DNA from: Yoonia sp. R2331
GTDB taxonomy: Bacteria > Pseudomonadota > Alphaproteobacteria > Rhodobacterales > Rhodobacteraceae
NCBI RefSeq assembly: GCF_041103235.1
Contig: NZ_JBGCUN010000004.1
Coordinates: 1-64,000 of the forward strand
Reading direction: 5' to 3'
Length of the DNA: 64,000 nt
Shown: piece by piece, positions 52,300 through 59,865 of the stretch
Numbering within the stretch: the stretch's first letter is position 1
Layout of the letters: the number at the start of each line of letters is the position of its first letter
Made by a program: the position numbers and the translations under genes
Notes under the pieces: model-generated
Database searches by the model: none
The model's input: the letters and a program-made list of their open reading frames with translations, nothing else
Told to the model about the DNA's origin: nothing

Positions 52300-53082
52300 T
52301 TGACGAGTTTTACTGGTGTTCGAAGACGGGAAGAATGTGATGAAACATTCGACTGGACGGTGCGAGGTGTTCAAGATGTTGCGTCTTTCCTCGGTGCTTC
52401 CGATCCCTATTCCGGGGCAGCGGCCTCGCTGGACGATATGACTTGTGCGTTTTTGTCAGCCCTGCGTTCTCGAGACATCTCAAAAGCTTGCGAACTCGGT
52501 AACATCTCGGACAATTGGCCAGCCTTGGCATTGGGAGCCATTGCACATCTCGATAAAGCATGGAGCGATGACACGCTTACAATCGGGGAGATTGCGGAAA
52601 CCTACTGGACATTGCGCAGGACGCTGGACGAACTGACCTCATCCCAAGCACGAGCGGCCCAATCATCACTCTTCATTGGCACGGCCATCATATGGATACC
52701 AAAGACCGAACAGCACACTTTTGGGCCTCAAATGCTCGTCGACAACATCAGACGTTTTGGGTGGGACGCACATCTTTGGCACGACTTCAGTTCAGACGAT
52801 TTGATTGAGAAAATTGGGTCTCACGACATAGATGTTATCGGTGTCTCGATTGGTACGGACAATCAGTTGGATGGTTTGGCAGACTTAGTCACACAGATCA
52901 GGCGGTCTGCCATAAACCCCAACATCAAGATTTTAGTCGGCGGCAGCGCTATTCATGGATCCCCAAACCTCTATAGCTTCTTGGGTGCCGATGCCGTTTC
53001 AGCTTCGGCAGATGATGCAATGGACTTCTTCGAACGAGGTTGGACGGAGTCGGAACGTAGAGAAGGCCGGTTTGATGGGTGA
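52300..53082 (+). CDS. B12-binding-domain protein (AerR/PpaA-like)
   Basis: A 260-residue cytoplasmic protein. Residues 1-115 are helical, as in AerR/PpaA antirepressors; residues ~122-250 form a B12-binding-like Rossmann domain (LFIGTAIIWIPKTEQHTFG, IDVIGVSIGTDNQLDGLADL, KILVGGSAIHGSPNL). The DxHxxG cobalamin motif appears as E137-x-H139-x-x-G142, so the axial His is kept. AerR-type proteins bind cobalamin and block a PpsR/CrtJ repressor, and the next gene is PpsR-like. TTG start at 52300 is likely; no good ATG exists in frame. It overlaps the next gene by 8 bp. Confidence 0.8.
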   Translation: MTSFTGVRRREECDETFDWTVRGVQDVASFLGASDPYSGAAASLDDMTCAFLSALRSRDISKACELGNISDNWPALALGAIAHLDKAWSDDTLTIGEIAETYWTLRRTLDELTSSQARAAQSSLFIGTAIIWIPKTEQHTFGPQMLVDNIRRFGWDAHLWHDFSSDDLIEKIGSHDIDVIGVSIGTDNQLDGLADLVTQIRRSAINPNIKILVGGSAIHGSPNLYSFLGADAVSASADDAMDFFERGWTESERREGRFDG

Positions 53083-53749
53083 TGCGCCGATTGATGGGTC
53101 GGGAAAAAACCCTTGGAGCGGTTACGACGCCGCCGCGCTTTTGGCGTCTAGTGGCGATGTCAGCATCCTGTTGTCGGAGCGTATCGAAGTTCTGGACGTT
53201 GTGGTGCCAGAAAAGAAGAAGTTCGACTTTGATCTCCGAACGAAATGGTGCGGACGGGGGCTTGTGGACATCGTGGCCAAGGACAGCGCCGTCAAGATAC
53301 CGTCACTGCTAGGACTCGACGCAACACCGTCAGTTGCAAGTGACCGGTGGCGACATCTTAACTTCATGGTGGAAAGTGATTCCGAGATCCCTCTCCTCGC
53401 CAAGAGTTTTCGAGTTCAAGCAACATTTGGACCCGTCCATCAAATCGTTTGTAGAGACCTCCGACCAATGACGGAGTTGAATGCACGATGGCAAGCCGAG
53501 AACGAAAAGCTCCTCAAACAGATTGCGCGTGAACCTGCGCCATCGGCAGAACAATTTAGCGCATCTGCGAGCGCATTGGTCGGGGCGGCACCTCTCGCAG
53601 ACATTATGGCAGCAGCTGCCGATGAGGTGGCGAGAATCTGCATTGCTGAAGCGCTCCGCTCCTGCCGTGGCGATGAATTCGCCGCCGCTGAGTTATTGGG
53701 GATCACTCGCTTAGAGCTCAGGCGGAGGAAAAGAGCCTCACTACATTGA
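53075..53749 (+). CDS. mini-PpsR/CrtJ-like regulator (PAS-Fis HTH)
   Basis: A 224-residue DNA-binding regulator. Residues ~20-135 match the first PAS domain of PpsR: GRGLVDIVAKDSAVKIPSLL, then RWRHLNFMVESDSEIPLLAKSF and IVCRDLRPMTELNARWQ. A helical linker and a Fis-type HTH follow (ICIAEALRSCRGDEFAAAEL, LLGITRLELRRRK). Full PpsR (~470 residues) has two PAS domains plus an N-domain; these are missing here. Cys189 is where the redox-active HTH Cys of PpsR/CrtJ lies, and Cys197 is nearby. The ATG overlaps the AerR-like stop by 8 bp. No photosynthesis genes are in the window, so its targets differ from the classical ones. Confidence 0.8.
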   Translation: MGDAPIDGSGKNPWSGYDAAALLASSGDVSILLSERIEVLDVVVPEKKKFDFDLRTKWCGRGLVDIVAKDSAVKIPSLLGLDATPSVASDRWRHLNFMVESDSEIPLLAKSFRVQATFGPVHQIVCRDLRPMTELNARWQAENEKLLKQIAREPAPSAEQFSASASALVGAAPLADIMAAAADEVARICIAEALRSCRGDEFAAAELLGITRLELRRRKRASLH

Positions 53750-53829
53750 TGGCGCTCGAGACAGTCTCAGGGAATGTTCTCTCAGATGCGAATTCGACAT
53801 TCGATCTCAGCTGTAGACCCAATGCTGTG

Positions 53830-53868
53830 CCTTCAATCCACTCGCTCACTCGGCGAGTGGATTGAAGG
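53830..53868. terminator. 16-bp perfect hairpin between convergent genes
   Basis: CCTTCAATCCACTCGC (53830-53845) is the exact inverse of GCGAGTGGATTGAAGG (53853-53868), with a 7-nt loop. It lies 80 bp after the PpsR-like stop and before the convergent D2 fragment. Its core (CCACTCGC...GCGAGTGG) resembles the hairpin at 52030. A bidirectional terminator or a structured RNA. Confidence 0.6.
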
Positions 53869-53940
53869 TGAATTTCGAGAGGATCGGCACGCCAATCGTA
53901 CCAAATTGAATATATTAACGTTGTCCTTCCCAACTCTTAA

Positions 53941-54153
53941 TCAGTACGGTGGTTGAACTTGTTTGGCAAAACTTGCGTCGGAAAAAAATCTTCTGATAAC
54001 GTGTTGATCGGCGTCCTTTTCTCCACCAATTCGCACTTCGGCAGAGCAAGTGAGTGTTGCCAGCGAACCGCTGACGACCTGGACCTCATTCCCAATCGAC
54101 TCGCGGATGACCCTATCAAGGACCATCTTGGCTCGTTCGCCGCAACAATCCAT
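53941..54153 (-). pseudogene. degenerate GGDEF-like fragment (D2)
   Basis: A 70-residue frame (LMDCCGERAKMVLDRVIRES, then LATLTCSAEVRIGGEKDAD) parallels D1's ILLMDCTEEAANKVLFRV region. The preceding in-frame sequence IVILL and upstream coding-like sequence (about 54172-54275) are separated by a TAA, suggesting a nonsense mutation in a once longer gene. It is more likely a remnant than a functional gene. Confidence 0.5.
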
Positions 54154-54285
54154 TAGAAGAATGACGATTTAACGTAATTGACCAACTTTACGTTGGGTAA
54201 TGCACACGGTTTCCTTAGGCGCTTCAGGTACTTGGATCTCGGGCGACAAAGTAATCGAGAAACGGTCGCGATTGTTAGGCTCTCA

Positions 54286-54295
54286 TTAACCTTAA
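54286..54295 (+). promoter_or_regulatory. CtrA-like box before C1
   Basis: TTAACCTTAA, 40 bp before the ATG at 54336. The identical sequence stands before its paralog at 56700. Confidence 0.5.
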
Positions 54296-54335
54296 GCGAC
54301 AAACGTTCAAGGATCACACAACTTGGGGTAGTGTC

Positions 54336-54545
54336 ATGTTAAGCTCAAAGAATGCTCTGGAGAGAGCTCAAACTGTTGCACAAAAATACTTGGGCGACTG
54401 TCAAAATCTAACTGAGGACCAACTGATTGGTAGAATTGAAGACAAGGGCTACGCACTGGCAAGGCGGGGACAAGCTGCCGAGGCGAACTTTCTTTTCGTG
54501 GCCGTATCAGACCTTGAGCTGGCGAGAAAAAGAGACTGCCAGTAA
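54336..54545 (+). CDS. small paralog C1
   Basis: A 69-residue helical protein (RAQTVAQKYLGDCQNL, LIGRIEDKGYALARRGQ, FLFVAVSDLELA). It is a paralog of C2 at 56503: both keep LIG-x(1)-E/I-x-K-x-Y-x-LAR and LFVAVSDL/ADL. Unknown function. The ATG is preceded by a CtrA-like box and a purine-rich stretch. Confidence 0.68.
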   Translation: MLSSKNALERAQTVAQKYLGDCQNLTEDQLIGRIEDKGYALARRGQAAEANFLFVAVSDLELARKRDCQ

Positions 54546-54717
54546 CGCTCGCCTTAGTTTCTGAGGGAGACAAAGCGTCGGTTGTGCCAACTCTTGGCCC
54601 TCTTCATCGACGACGAAGCCAAACTCTTTTTCGGGCTAAACCACTTTAGCTCTCCCGTTGCTACAATGGAAGAATTCGGTTCGTCTACTGTGACCTGCCC
54701 CCCCGAGGCTCCCTCAT

Positions 54718-55576
54718 TCAAAACGAGAGTCTGCGGGTCTGGTTTTCATATTCTTTGTTGTCAGTTTGGGCAAGCGCGGCGGGCGCGGAGCCCTCAAATT
54801 GTTCAAGCGCTCGGCGCGCTTCTGCGGGTGTTTTGTTGTCGAGCGACGAGAGCGGCCTGACGTTGTTGTAATCGTATCGCCATAGGGCGAGTTTGCGTCT
54901 TGCATCGTCTAGGCTGTCGAACATCTCCTCGTTCAGGAGTTCGTCGCGCAAGCTACCGTTGAAGCTCTCGAAGAAGGCGTTCTGCTGGGGTTTGCCAGGA
55001 TCAATGTAATGCCACTCAACGCCGTTTTCGTTGGCCCATTTCAGGATCGCGCGACTGTTGAACTCCGTCCTGTTGTCACTGACAATGCTAGCCGGTTCGC
55101 CATAGAACCGGATAAGTGCATCCAGTTCCCGTGCCACCCGTGCGCCCGAGACGGCTGGTGTCAGCCATCAGGCACAGGTTTTCCCGGCAGCAATCATCAT
55201 TCACGGCCAGAATGCGGAACCGGCGAGATGCGCCGAACGTTTCAGACAAGAAGTCTAGCGACCATCGTTCTCCGGGCCGCAGCGCTTCTGGCATCGGTGT
55301 TCGTGACCCACGTGCCCGCTTCCTCCCCCATCGTCGCCTGACGCCCAGTTTCTCTTCTGTGTTCAGGCGATACAATTTCTTGTGGTTCATCACATATCCT
55401 TCGCGCTCAAGCATGATCCCGATCCGGCGATAGCCAAACCTGCGCCGCTTATTTGCGATCTTCTTCATCTCTTTGCGGATCTTCGGATTGTCAGGCGGAC
55501 GGTCGCACCTGACGGTTTTTGGATCGACACCAACCAGCCTGCACGCCCGCCATTGCGAGATGGCATGATCTCGCAT
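54718..55576 (-). pseudogene. IS3-family transposase OrfB, frameshifted
   Basis: The integrase part of the transposase, in two frames: the upstream part (RRFGYRRIGIMLEREG, LDFLSETFGASRRFRILAVND) reaches the catalytic region, and from 55137 the other frame continues [21 protein letters not shown] and ends NQTRRLSF. A single extra base near 55155 separates them. DNRTEF replaces the usual DNGTEF at the second catalytic Asp. Inactive as it stands. Confidence 0.85.
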
Positions 55577-55614
55577 CGCCCTGAGCGCTGCTTCCCGTCG
55601 GTCGTTTGATGTCG

Positions 55615-55878
55615 TCAGTTCTTTCCCAGCAAGTCTTTCAGAACCACGTCATCCAGCGTCTGGTCCGCCAGCAGACGCTTCAGCTTGGCATTCTCATCCT
55701 CGAGTGCCTTCAGCTTGACTGCATCAGACACCTCCATGCCGCCATACTTGGACTTGAATTTGTAGAATGTGCCCTGGCTGAGGCCGTGCTTGCGGCACAC
55801 CTCAGCCGTTGGCATCCCGGCTTCCTGTTCTTTGATCATTCCAATTATCTGCGCTATTGTGAAACGGCTCTTTCGCAT
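55615..55878 (-). CDS. IS3-family transposase OrfA
   Basis: An 87-residue HTH protein (FTIAQIIGMIKEQEAGMPT, CRKHGLSQGTFYKFKSKYGG) with a leucine-zipper-like C-terminus (LKALEDENAKLKRLLADQ), as in IS3 OrfA. It would normally be fused to OrfB by programmed frameshifting. Confidence 0.9.
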   Translation of the reverse strand: MRKSRFTIAQIIGMIKEQEAGMPTAEVCRKHGLSQGTFYKFKSKYGGMEVSDAVKLKALEDENAKLKRLLADQTLDDVVLKDLLGKN

Positions 55879-56074
55879 TCGTTTGCTCCTTCAAAAGGTT
55901 GAGCAAACTCTACATTAAAGTCCAGGAGGTTGCGGGGGGCAGGTCAGATCGCGTAGCGAACAAGCAGTGCGACGCTAACTAGACTTCGGTCCGAATTTAT
56001 AGGTGCTTGTCTAAGTGTGCTATGCGTCCGGTTTCTACCATTTGCTGTTAACAGCCGGTGGGATTCATTTTTCA

Positions 56075-56080
56075 TTAACT
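56075..56080 (+). promoter_or_regulatory. CtrA-like half box before the membrane protein gene
   Basis: TTAACT, with another TTAACA at 56048-56053, 42 bp before the ATG at 56122. Confidence 0.4.
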
Positions 56081-56121
56081 AGTGACCTGCAGACTATTGA
56101 GATCCACTCGGGAGAACCCTG

Positions 56122-56367
56122 ATGATAGCTATCTTTTACGGTCTAGTCGCGACAGCAACGACGCTTGCGATGTACTTGATATATGGTCTGAATGCGGGTC
56201 AATTGGTGGCGGTATACTATGGGTCGGCAGCAGTTTGCGGGCTAGTGCTCCAAGGTATAGCTAGCTTCAACAGCCGACGAACTCACCAACCAGAAGAGTT
56301 ACTCAACGATCCCGAAACTCGATACGAAGTATTCGATGGAGTGATCCTTCTGACGCCAGAACAGTAG
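56122..56367 (+). CDS. small membrane protein
   Basis: An 81-residue protein with two hydrophobic segments (about residues 3-24 and 30-50) and an acidic tail (EELLNDPETRYEVFDGVILL). Inner-membrane location likely. The ATG follows GGGAGAACCCTG. It is next to the C-type small genes and has a CtrA-like half box. Function unknown. Confidence 0.65.
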   Translation: MIAIFYGLVATATTLAMYLIYGLNAGQLVAVYYGSAAVCGLVLQGIASFNSRRTHQPEELLNDPETRYEVFDGVILLTPEQ

Positions 56368-56502
56368 CTATTGATAGAAACGTTGGACTCGTTGTGTCTT
56401 GCTCCACAATTTGATCCTTCGCAACTCCTACATTGAAAGAGCGATTTGGATCAGCCTAGCTATTACAGCTAACAAGGCACTTCAAAGAACAGAAAAGCAA
56501 AT

Positions 56503-56700
56503 CTAGGTGGAAATCTGAAGGTCAGCTACGGCAACAAACAGCCTCTTCGCTGAGCCGAAATCCCCTTCTCGGGCAAGTTGGTAGGCCTTTTTCTCTAGCT
56601 CGCCGATCAACGACACATCCGATGCCTCTTTCGGCCAATCATTCATGTACTTCGCGACCACCTGCATAGCGAGGTGGCGCCTGTGTGCGCTAGTTTGCAT
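56503..56700 (-). CDS. small paralog C2
   Basis: A 65-residue protein, paralog of C1 at 54336 (AMQVVAKYMNDWPKEASDVS, LIGELEKKAYQLAREGD, RLFVAVADLQIS). On the minus strand. TTAACCTTAA (TTAAGGTTAA on its own strand) stands 46 bp upstream at 56746-56755. Unknown function. Confidence 0.68.
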   Translation of the reverse strand: MQTSAHRRHLAMQVVAKYMNDWPKEASDVSLIGELEKKAYQLAREGDFGSAKRLFVAVADLQIST

Positions 56701-57182
56701 GTCTTTGTTTCCAGCAAGACACCCCCCCTACGTCTTTCTGGTCCCTTAACCTTAATATAATGTTACTAACATTCTCCGGTCATGATGAGTGATGGAACAG
56801 CCGATCAGGGACAAGCAATGTCCGCTTTGGAGAAGCTGCACTGCAGCGAGAACTAGCGAGCTGAATGGCAAGTTGGGGCCGTCCTAAACGACGCCTTACT
56901 CCGCAAGTGTTGAGATGCTGCGCTTCCTCCAAGGTCGGCAGAGAGCCCACAGCGGAAGTAATGATTCCTCGCTGCGCGCGCACGCAGCACGGAAATTGCT
57001 GCGGGCACTTGGATTTTGGCGCGCGAATGCGGCGGTGAAACCGGCCATTTATCCGGGCTACTACTAAGTTTGGAGCACAAACCCACGGGCGGCAGATCAG
57101 TTGCAATCAGATTTGCGAGTAGCATTCCGACGTCAGCGCGGTGCTGATGCTTGGGTTTGGAGGGCGGCAAGGAGGGCAAATC
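56701..57182. other. gene-free spacer before recombinase
   Basis: About 480 bp with no supported gene. It contains the TTAACCTTAA box at 56746-56755 belonging to C2. The rest looks like noise, and an attachment site for the recombinase was not identified. Confidence 0.4.
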
Positions 57183-57815
57183 ATGCCTCGAGTCCAACTT
57201 CCTGCTGTCACCCCGAAACGTAAAGCCTGGAACAAGGGGCGGATCGTCGGCCAGAAACGACCGCTGCTACCAAAACAGGTTTGGGCGATCCGAGCGCGAC
57301 TGGAACTGGCGAACAACCTTCGCGATCTGGCGCTATTTAACGTGGCCATCGACAGCAAGCTACGCGGGTGTGATCTGGTCAGGCTTTCTGTGGTCGATCT
57401 GGTCAAAGTGGACCGCGTCCGAGAACGTGTTTCGGTCATCCAGAGCAAAACCAAACGACCTGTTCAGTTTGAACTGACGGAAAACACAAGGGAAACTGTC
57501 CTGGCTTGGGTCAAATCACCCGAAATGTTGGTTTGCTCGTTCATGTTTCCCAGCCGCTTTCACGATCGCCCGCATATCTCAACCCGTCAATATGGCCGGT
57601 TGGTGCACGATTGGGTGTCGTCAATTGGTCTGGAACCAAGCGGATACGGAACGCATTCGCTTCGCCGAACCAAAGCTGCTGAGATCTATCGAAAAACAGG
57701 TAACCTGCGCGCAGTTCAGCTCTTGCTAGGACACACAAAGGTCGACAGCACGGTGCGCTACTTGGGAGTTGAACTCGAAGATGCGCTGAGCATCGCCGAA
57801 AATATTGACCTTTAG
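57183..57815 (+). CDS. short tyrosine recombinase/integrase
   Basis: A 210-residue integrase with the catalytic set R61 (SKLRGCDLV), H158-x-x-R161 (HSLRRTKA), H184 (LLGHTKV) and Y193 (TVRYLG). The N-terminal core-binding and arm domains of larger integrases are missing; only ~30 residues precede the catalytic core. The ATG at 57183 is preferred; an earlier ATG would add 14 residues. It lies at the right border of the small-gene island and may have brought it in, but no attachment sites were found. Confidence 0.88.
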   Translation: MPRVQLPAVTPKRKAWNKGRIVGQKRPLLPKQVWAIRARLELANNLRDLALFNVAIDSKLRGCDLVRLSVVDLVKVDRVRERVSVIQSKTKRPVQFELTENTRETVLAWVKSPEMLVCSFMFPSRFHDRPHISTRQYGRLVHDWVSSIGLEPSGYGTHSLRRTKAAEIYRKTGNLRAVQLLLGHTKVDSTVRYLGVELEDALSIAENIDL

Positions 57816-58010
57816 GCATTGGGTGAGCGGCTGATGCCGCTCGCCTTTGCGGGCCGACCCGCTGCAAGCATCAGGTTTGACGTAAGATGACCAGCGCCGC
57901 CAAAATCTATTTGACGTCCGCTCGCCATAACCATCCCGGACCAGATAAAGTCGGGTGAATTTGCTGCCAGCTCCAAGTTTGTAATCACTCAGACGGCCAA
58001 CCCTTTTTGC

Positions 58011-58691
58011 TCAAGTAGCGATCCGGATGGCGGCGCAAAGTTCGGGGTGCAGAATCCAGTTCCCCGGCTTCTCTTCGTGTCCGGAATCACTGCTAAATCC
58101 AATCAGCGCAACTCCATCCAAACTCGTTGAAGGCACCTTGGAACCTGTCTCTGTAGACAAATAGCCAGCAATCATTCGACCCGCGCTTGCTAGCGCTTTT
58201 TTGGCTGAGGCAGTGGATTTGTAACTGCCCGCATTCGCGACCCTCTCCTCTGTCAGCCCGTCCGCTTCCGCCAGCGATAACGCCATCAACATCGCGCCTT
58301 GCGGTTTTGTCAGATTTACAGTGTTGAGGGCCTCCACGTATTCGTCGGATGTTGGTACCTGTGTCCCGGTGCTTGGATCTGTCCTTCGGTCCTCGCTCCT
58401 GCGGGTTTCACGCGCATCGATGACGCAATGCAAAGCTGCGATCGCGGCTTCTTCGGTCTTACCGGTTGCCTCGGCAATCAAACCACGGGCTTTCGTCGGC
58501 GGCTTTGGGAATGCCCGAGCCATGTATACGCCCGCGACACAAGCGGACTTGATCTGATATCGGCCATATTCGCCCATGCGGATCGCCATAGGGGCTTCTT
58601 TATCGGTGTACTTGGCCTTCGATTTCTTCGACATAGCCTTGAAGACGCCACGTCCCGCATCTGATCTGTTTGGCGCTGTATAGTCTGACAT
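58011..58691 (-). CDS. hypothetical protein
   Basis: A 226-residue protein. The N-terminus is Lys-rich (MSKKSKAKYTDKEAP near residue 20). A middle segment resembles a beta-rich unit (YQIKSACVAGVYMARAFPKPP), and a helical, Ser/Ala-rich region near residues 150-175 follows. No family recognized. The ATG at 58691 follows AGGAGACC. It is divergent from the small cold-shock locus. Confidence 0.55.
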   Translation of the reverse strand: MSDYTAPNRSDAGRGVFKAMSKKSKAKYTDKEAPMAIRMGEYGRYQIKSACVAGVYMARAFPKPPTKARGLIAEATGKTEEAAIAALHCVIDARETRRSEDRRTDPSTGTQVPTSDEYVEALNTVNLTKPQGAMLMALSLAEADGLTEERVANAGSYKSTASAKKALASAGRMIAGYLSTETGSKVPSTSLDGVALIGFSSDSGHEEKPGNWILHPELCAAIRIAT

Positions 58692-58810
58692 CGGTTGGTC
58701 TCCTGAGGATGGCAAGTCACAACGCCGGTTCGGCGGTTACCTATCCGGCAATGGAACTGCTGCGTTAGTCGGTGGGAGAAGACTAATAAACAAATGGCCG
58801 TCGGGCGATG

Positions 58811-58831
58811 GGGCGCTCCAAAGGAGCGCCC
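58811..58831 (-). terminator. hairpin after the cold-shock gene
   Basis: GGGCGCTCC and GGAGCGCCC form a perfect 9-bp stem with an AAA loop, just past the end of the minus-strand cold-shock gene. Confidence 0.7.
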
Positions 58832-58842
58832 ACTTGCAAAGA

Positions 58843-59049
58843 TCAGGCGAGCGCGATGTTGGTTGCGCTTTCGCGGCCGTCGCGGCCGGCCTCGACATCG
58901 AAGGTCACCTTCTGATCGTCTTTCAGGGAGGTCATCCCCGACTTCTCAAGCGCGGAGATGTGTAGAAATACATCCTTGCCACCGTCGTCAGGTGCAACGA
59001 AGCCGAAGCCTTTGGTGGTGTTGAACCATTTCACTGTGCCATTGGCCAT
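58843..59049 (-). CDS. cold-shock domain protein
   Basis: A 68-residue CSD protein binding RNA or single-stranded DNA: MANGTVKWFNTTKGFGFVAPDDG (RNP1 KGFGFV), DVFLHISALEKSG (RNP2 VFLH). The ATG at 59049 is chosen because MANGTVKWFN is the family start. Likely helps translation under cold or stress; followed by a strong terminator. Confidence 0.95.
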   Translation of the reverse strand: MANGTVKWFNTTKGFGFVAPDDGGKDVFLHISALEKSGMTSLKDDQKVTFDVEAGRDGRESATNIALA

Positions 59050-59128
59050 GTGAATTTTCCTTACTTTATCGCTGCCCACAACATGCGGCAGCCCGGCTTC
59101 TCACGACAGTGTCGAGTGCTGCGAGCCA

Positions 59129-59440
59129 GTGAAGGAAAACAGAGGGTCGAATGGAGGTCAGTACCCCATAAAACGTGGTGGCTGCCGGGGAGGATTACAA
59201 GGTGCACTCAGTGCTTTGGCCAATGTTCCCTTTGCCAAGAGAGCATTGATCCACTATGGATCACAAGCTGCCGGATACCCTGGCAGCCAGAAAAGGAAAG
59301 CCAGAATCTCGTTCAACGACTTGGCGAAGAAAGAGGCCGCCGACAAAAGGGCCTTGCAAGAAAAAGATACGAAACCGCAGACTGCAACCAAACGACCTCC
59401 TGAAGCAAAGACCGAGCCGACCGACCCAAAATCAGGTTGA
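59129..59440 (+). CDS. possible basic small protein
   Basis: A 103-residue frame starting GTG, with a Lys/Glu-rich second half (RISFNDLAKKEAADKRALQE, KDTKPQTATKRPPEAK). The composition is protein-like but no family is recognized and the ribosome binding site is poor. It could be shorter, starting later. Confidence 0.4.
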   Translation: MKENRGSNGGQYPIKRGGCRGGLQGALSALANVPFAKRALIHYGSQAAGYPGSQKRKARISFNDLAKKEAADKRALQEKDTKPQTATKRPPEAKTEPTDPKSG

Positions 59441-59463
59441 GAGTCTGAGCATTTAGGCTCTTC

Positions 59464-59715
59464 TTATCCAGAGTAATAGGGTCGGCGTTGCGAAAGGTTG
59501 CCGCCAACGATGATCTCATTGATCAGCTTGGCCGTTGCCGCGTGCAATTTTCGCTCTGTTTCCGGTCCAAGTGCATTTTCGTGGGTGGCTGCTGCATCTC
59601 GGAGAATCCCCGCAATCTCGCCTTCCGGCAGCAGATTGCGATCTTGCAAGGCGAGTAGGAGGGCCTCACAAATCGACAAGGCTGCCATGCCTGCGGGATC
59701 TTGTAGGTCTGACAT
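59464..59715 (-). CDS. small hypothetical protein
   Basis: An 83-residue helical protein (MSDLQDPAGMAALSICEALL, NLLPEGEIAGILRDAAATHE). The ATG at 59715 has an upstream purine stretch. Unknown function; divergent from the Crp-type gene. Confidence 0.6.
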   Translation of the reverse strand: MSDLQDPAGMAALSICEALLLALQDRNLLPEGEIAGILRDAAATHENALGPETERKLHAATAKLINEIIVGGNLSQRRPYYSG

Positions 59716-59865
59716 CGGGCATTCCACTTTCGTTTGTTCTATTCCGACGAGGTTGGGTCTTGATCGCCCTAAACTCACAAAGAGTTTGGTACTCTGCACT
59801 GATCGAAAGCAGTCTCAACGCCGAACTAATCCTGAAGCATGCGCCCGGTTCGGGAGGGACCGAAA

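Larger units (their letters stand above)
54691..55946 (-). mobile_element. IS3-family insertion sequence (IS407-like)
   Basis: About 1,256 bp with imperfect terminal repeats TGACCTGCCCCCC at both ends. orfA is at 55615-55878 and orfB at 54718-55576, both on the minus strand; orfB is frameshifted. The TGACCTGCCCCC ends suggest the IS407 group. No target duplication is apparent. Confidence 0.9.

Noticed and set aside
54691-55946. Target-site duplication flanking the IS3 element
   Set aside because: The flanking 3-5 bases on the two sides do not match.
56780-57106. Minus-strand 108-codon frame
   Set aside because: No ribosome binding site, Cys/Arg-rich composition and no family pattern.
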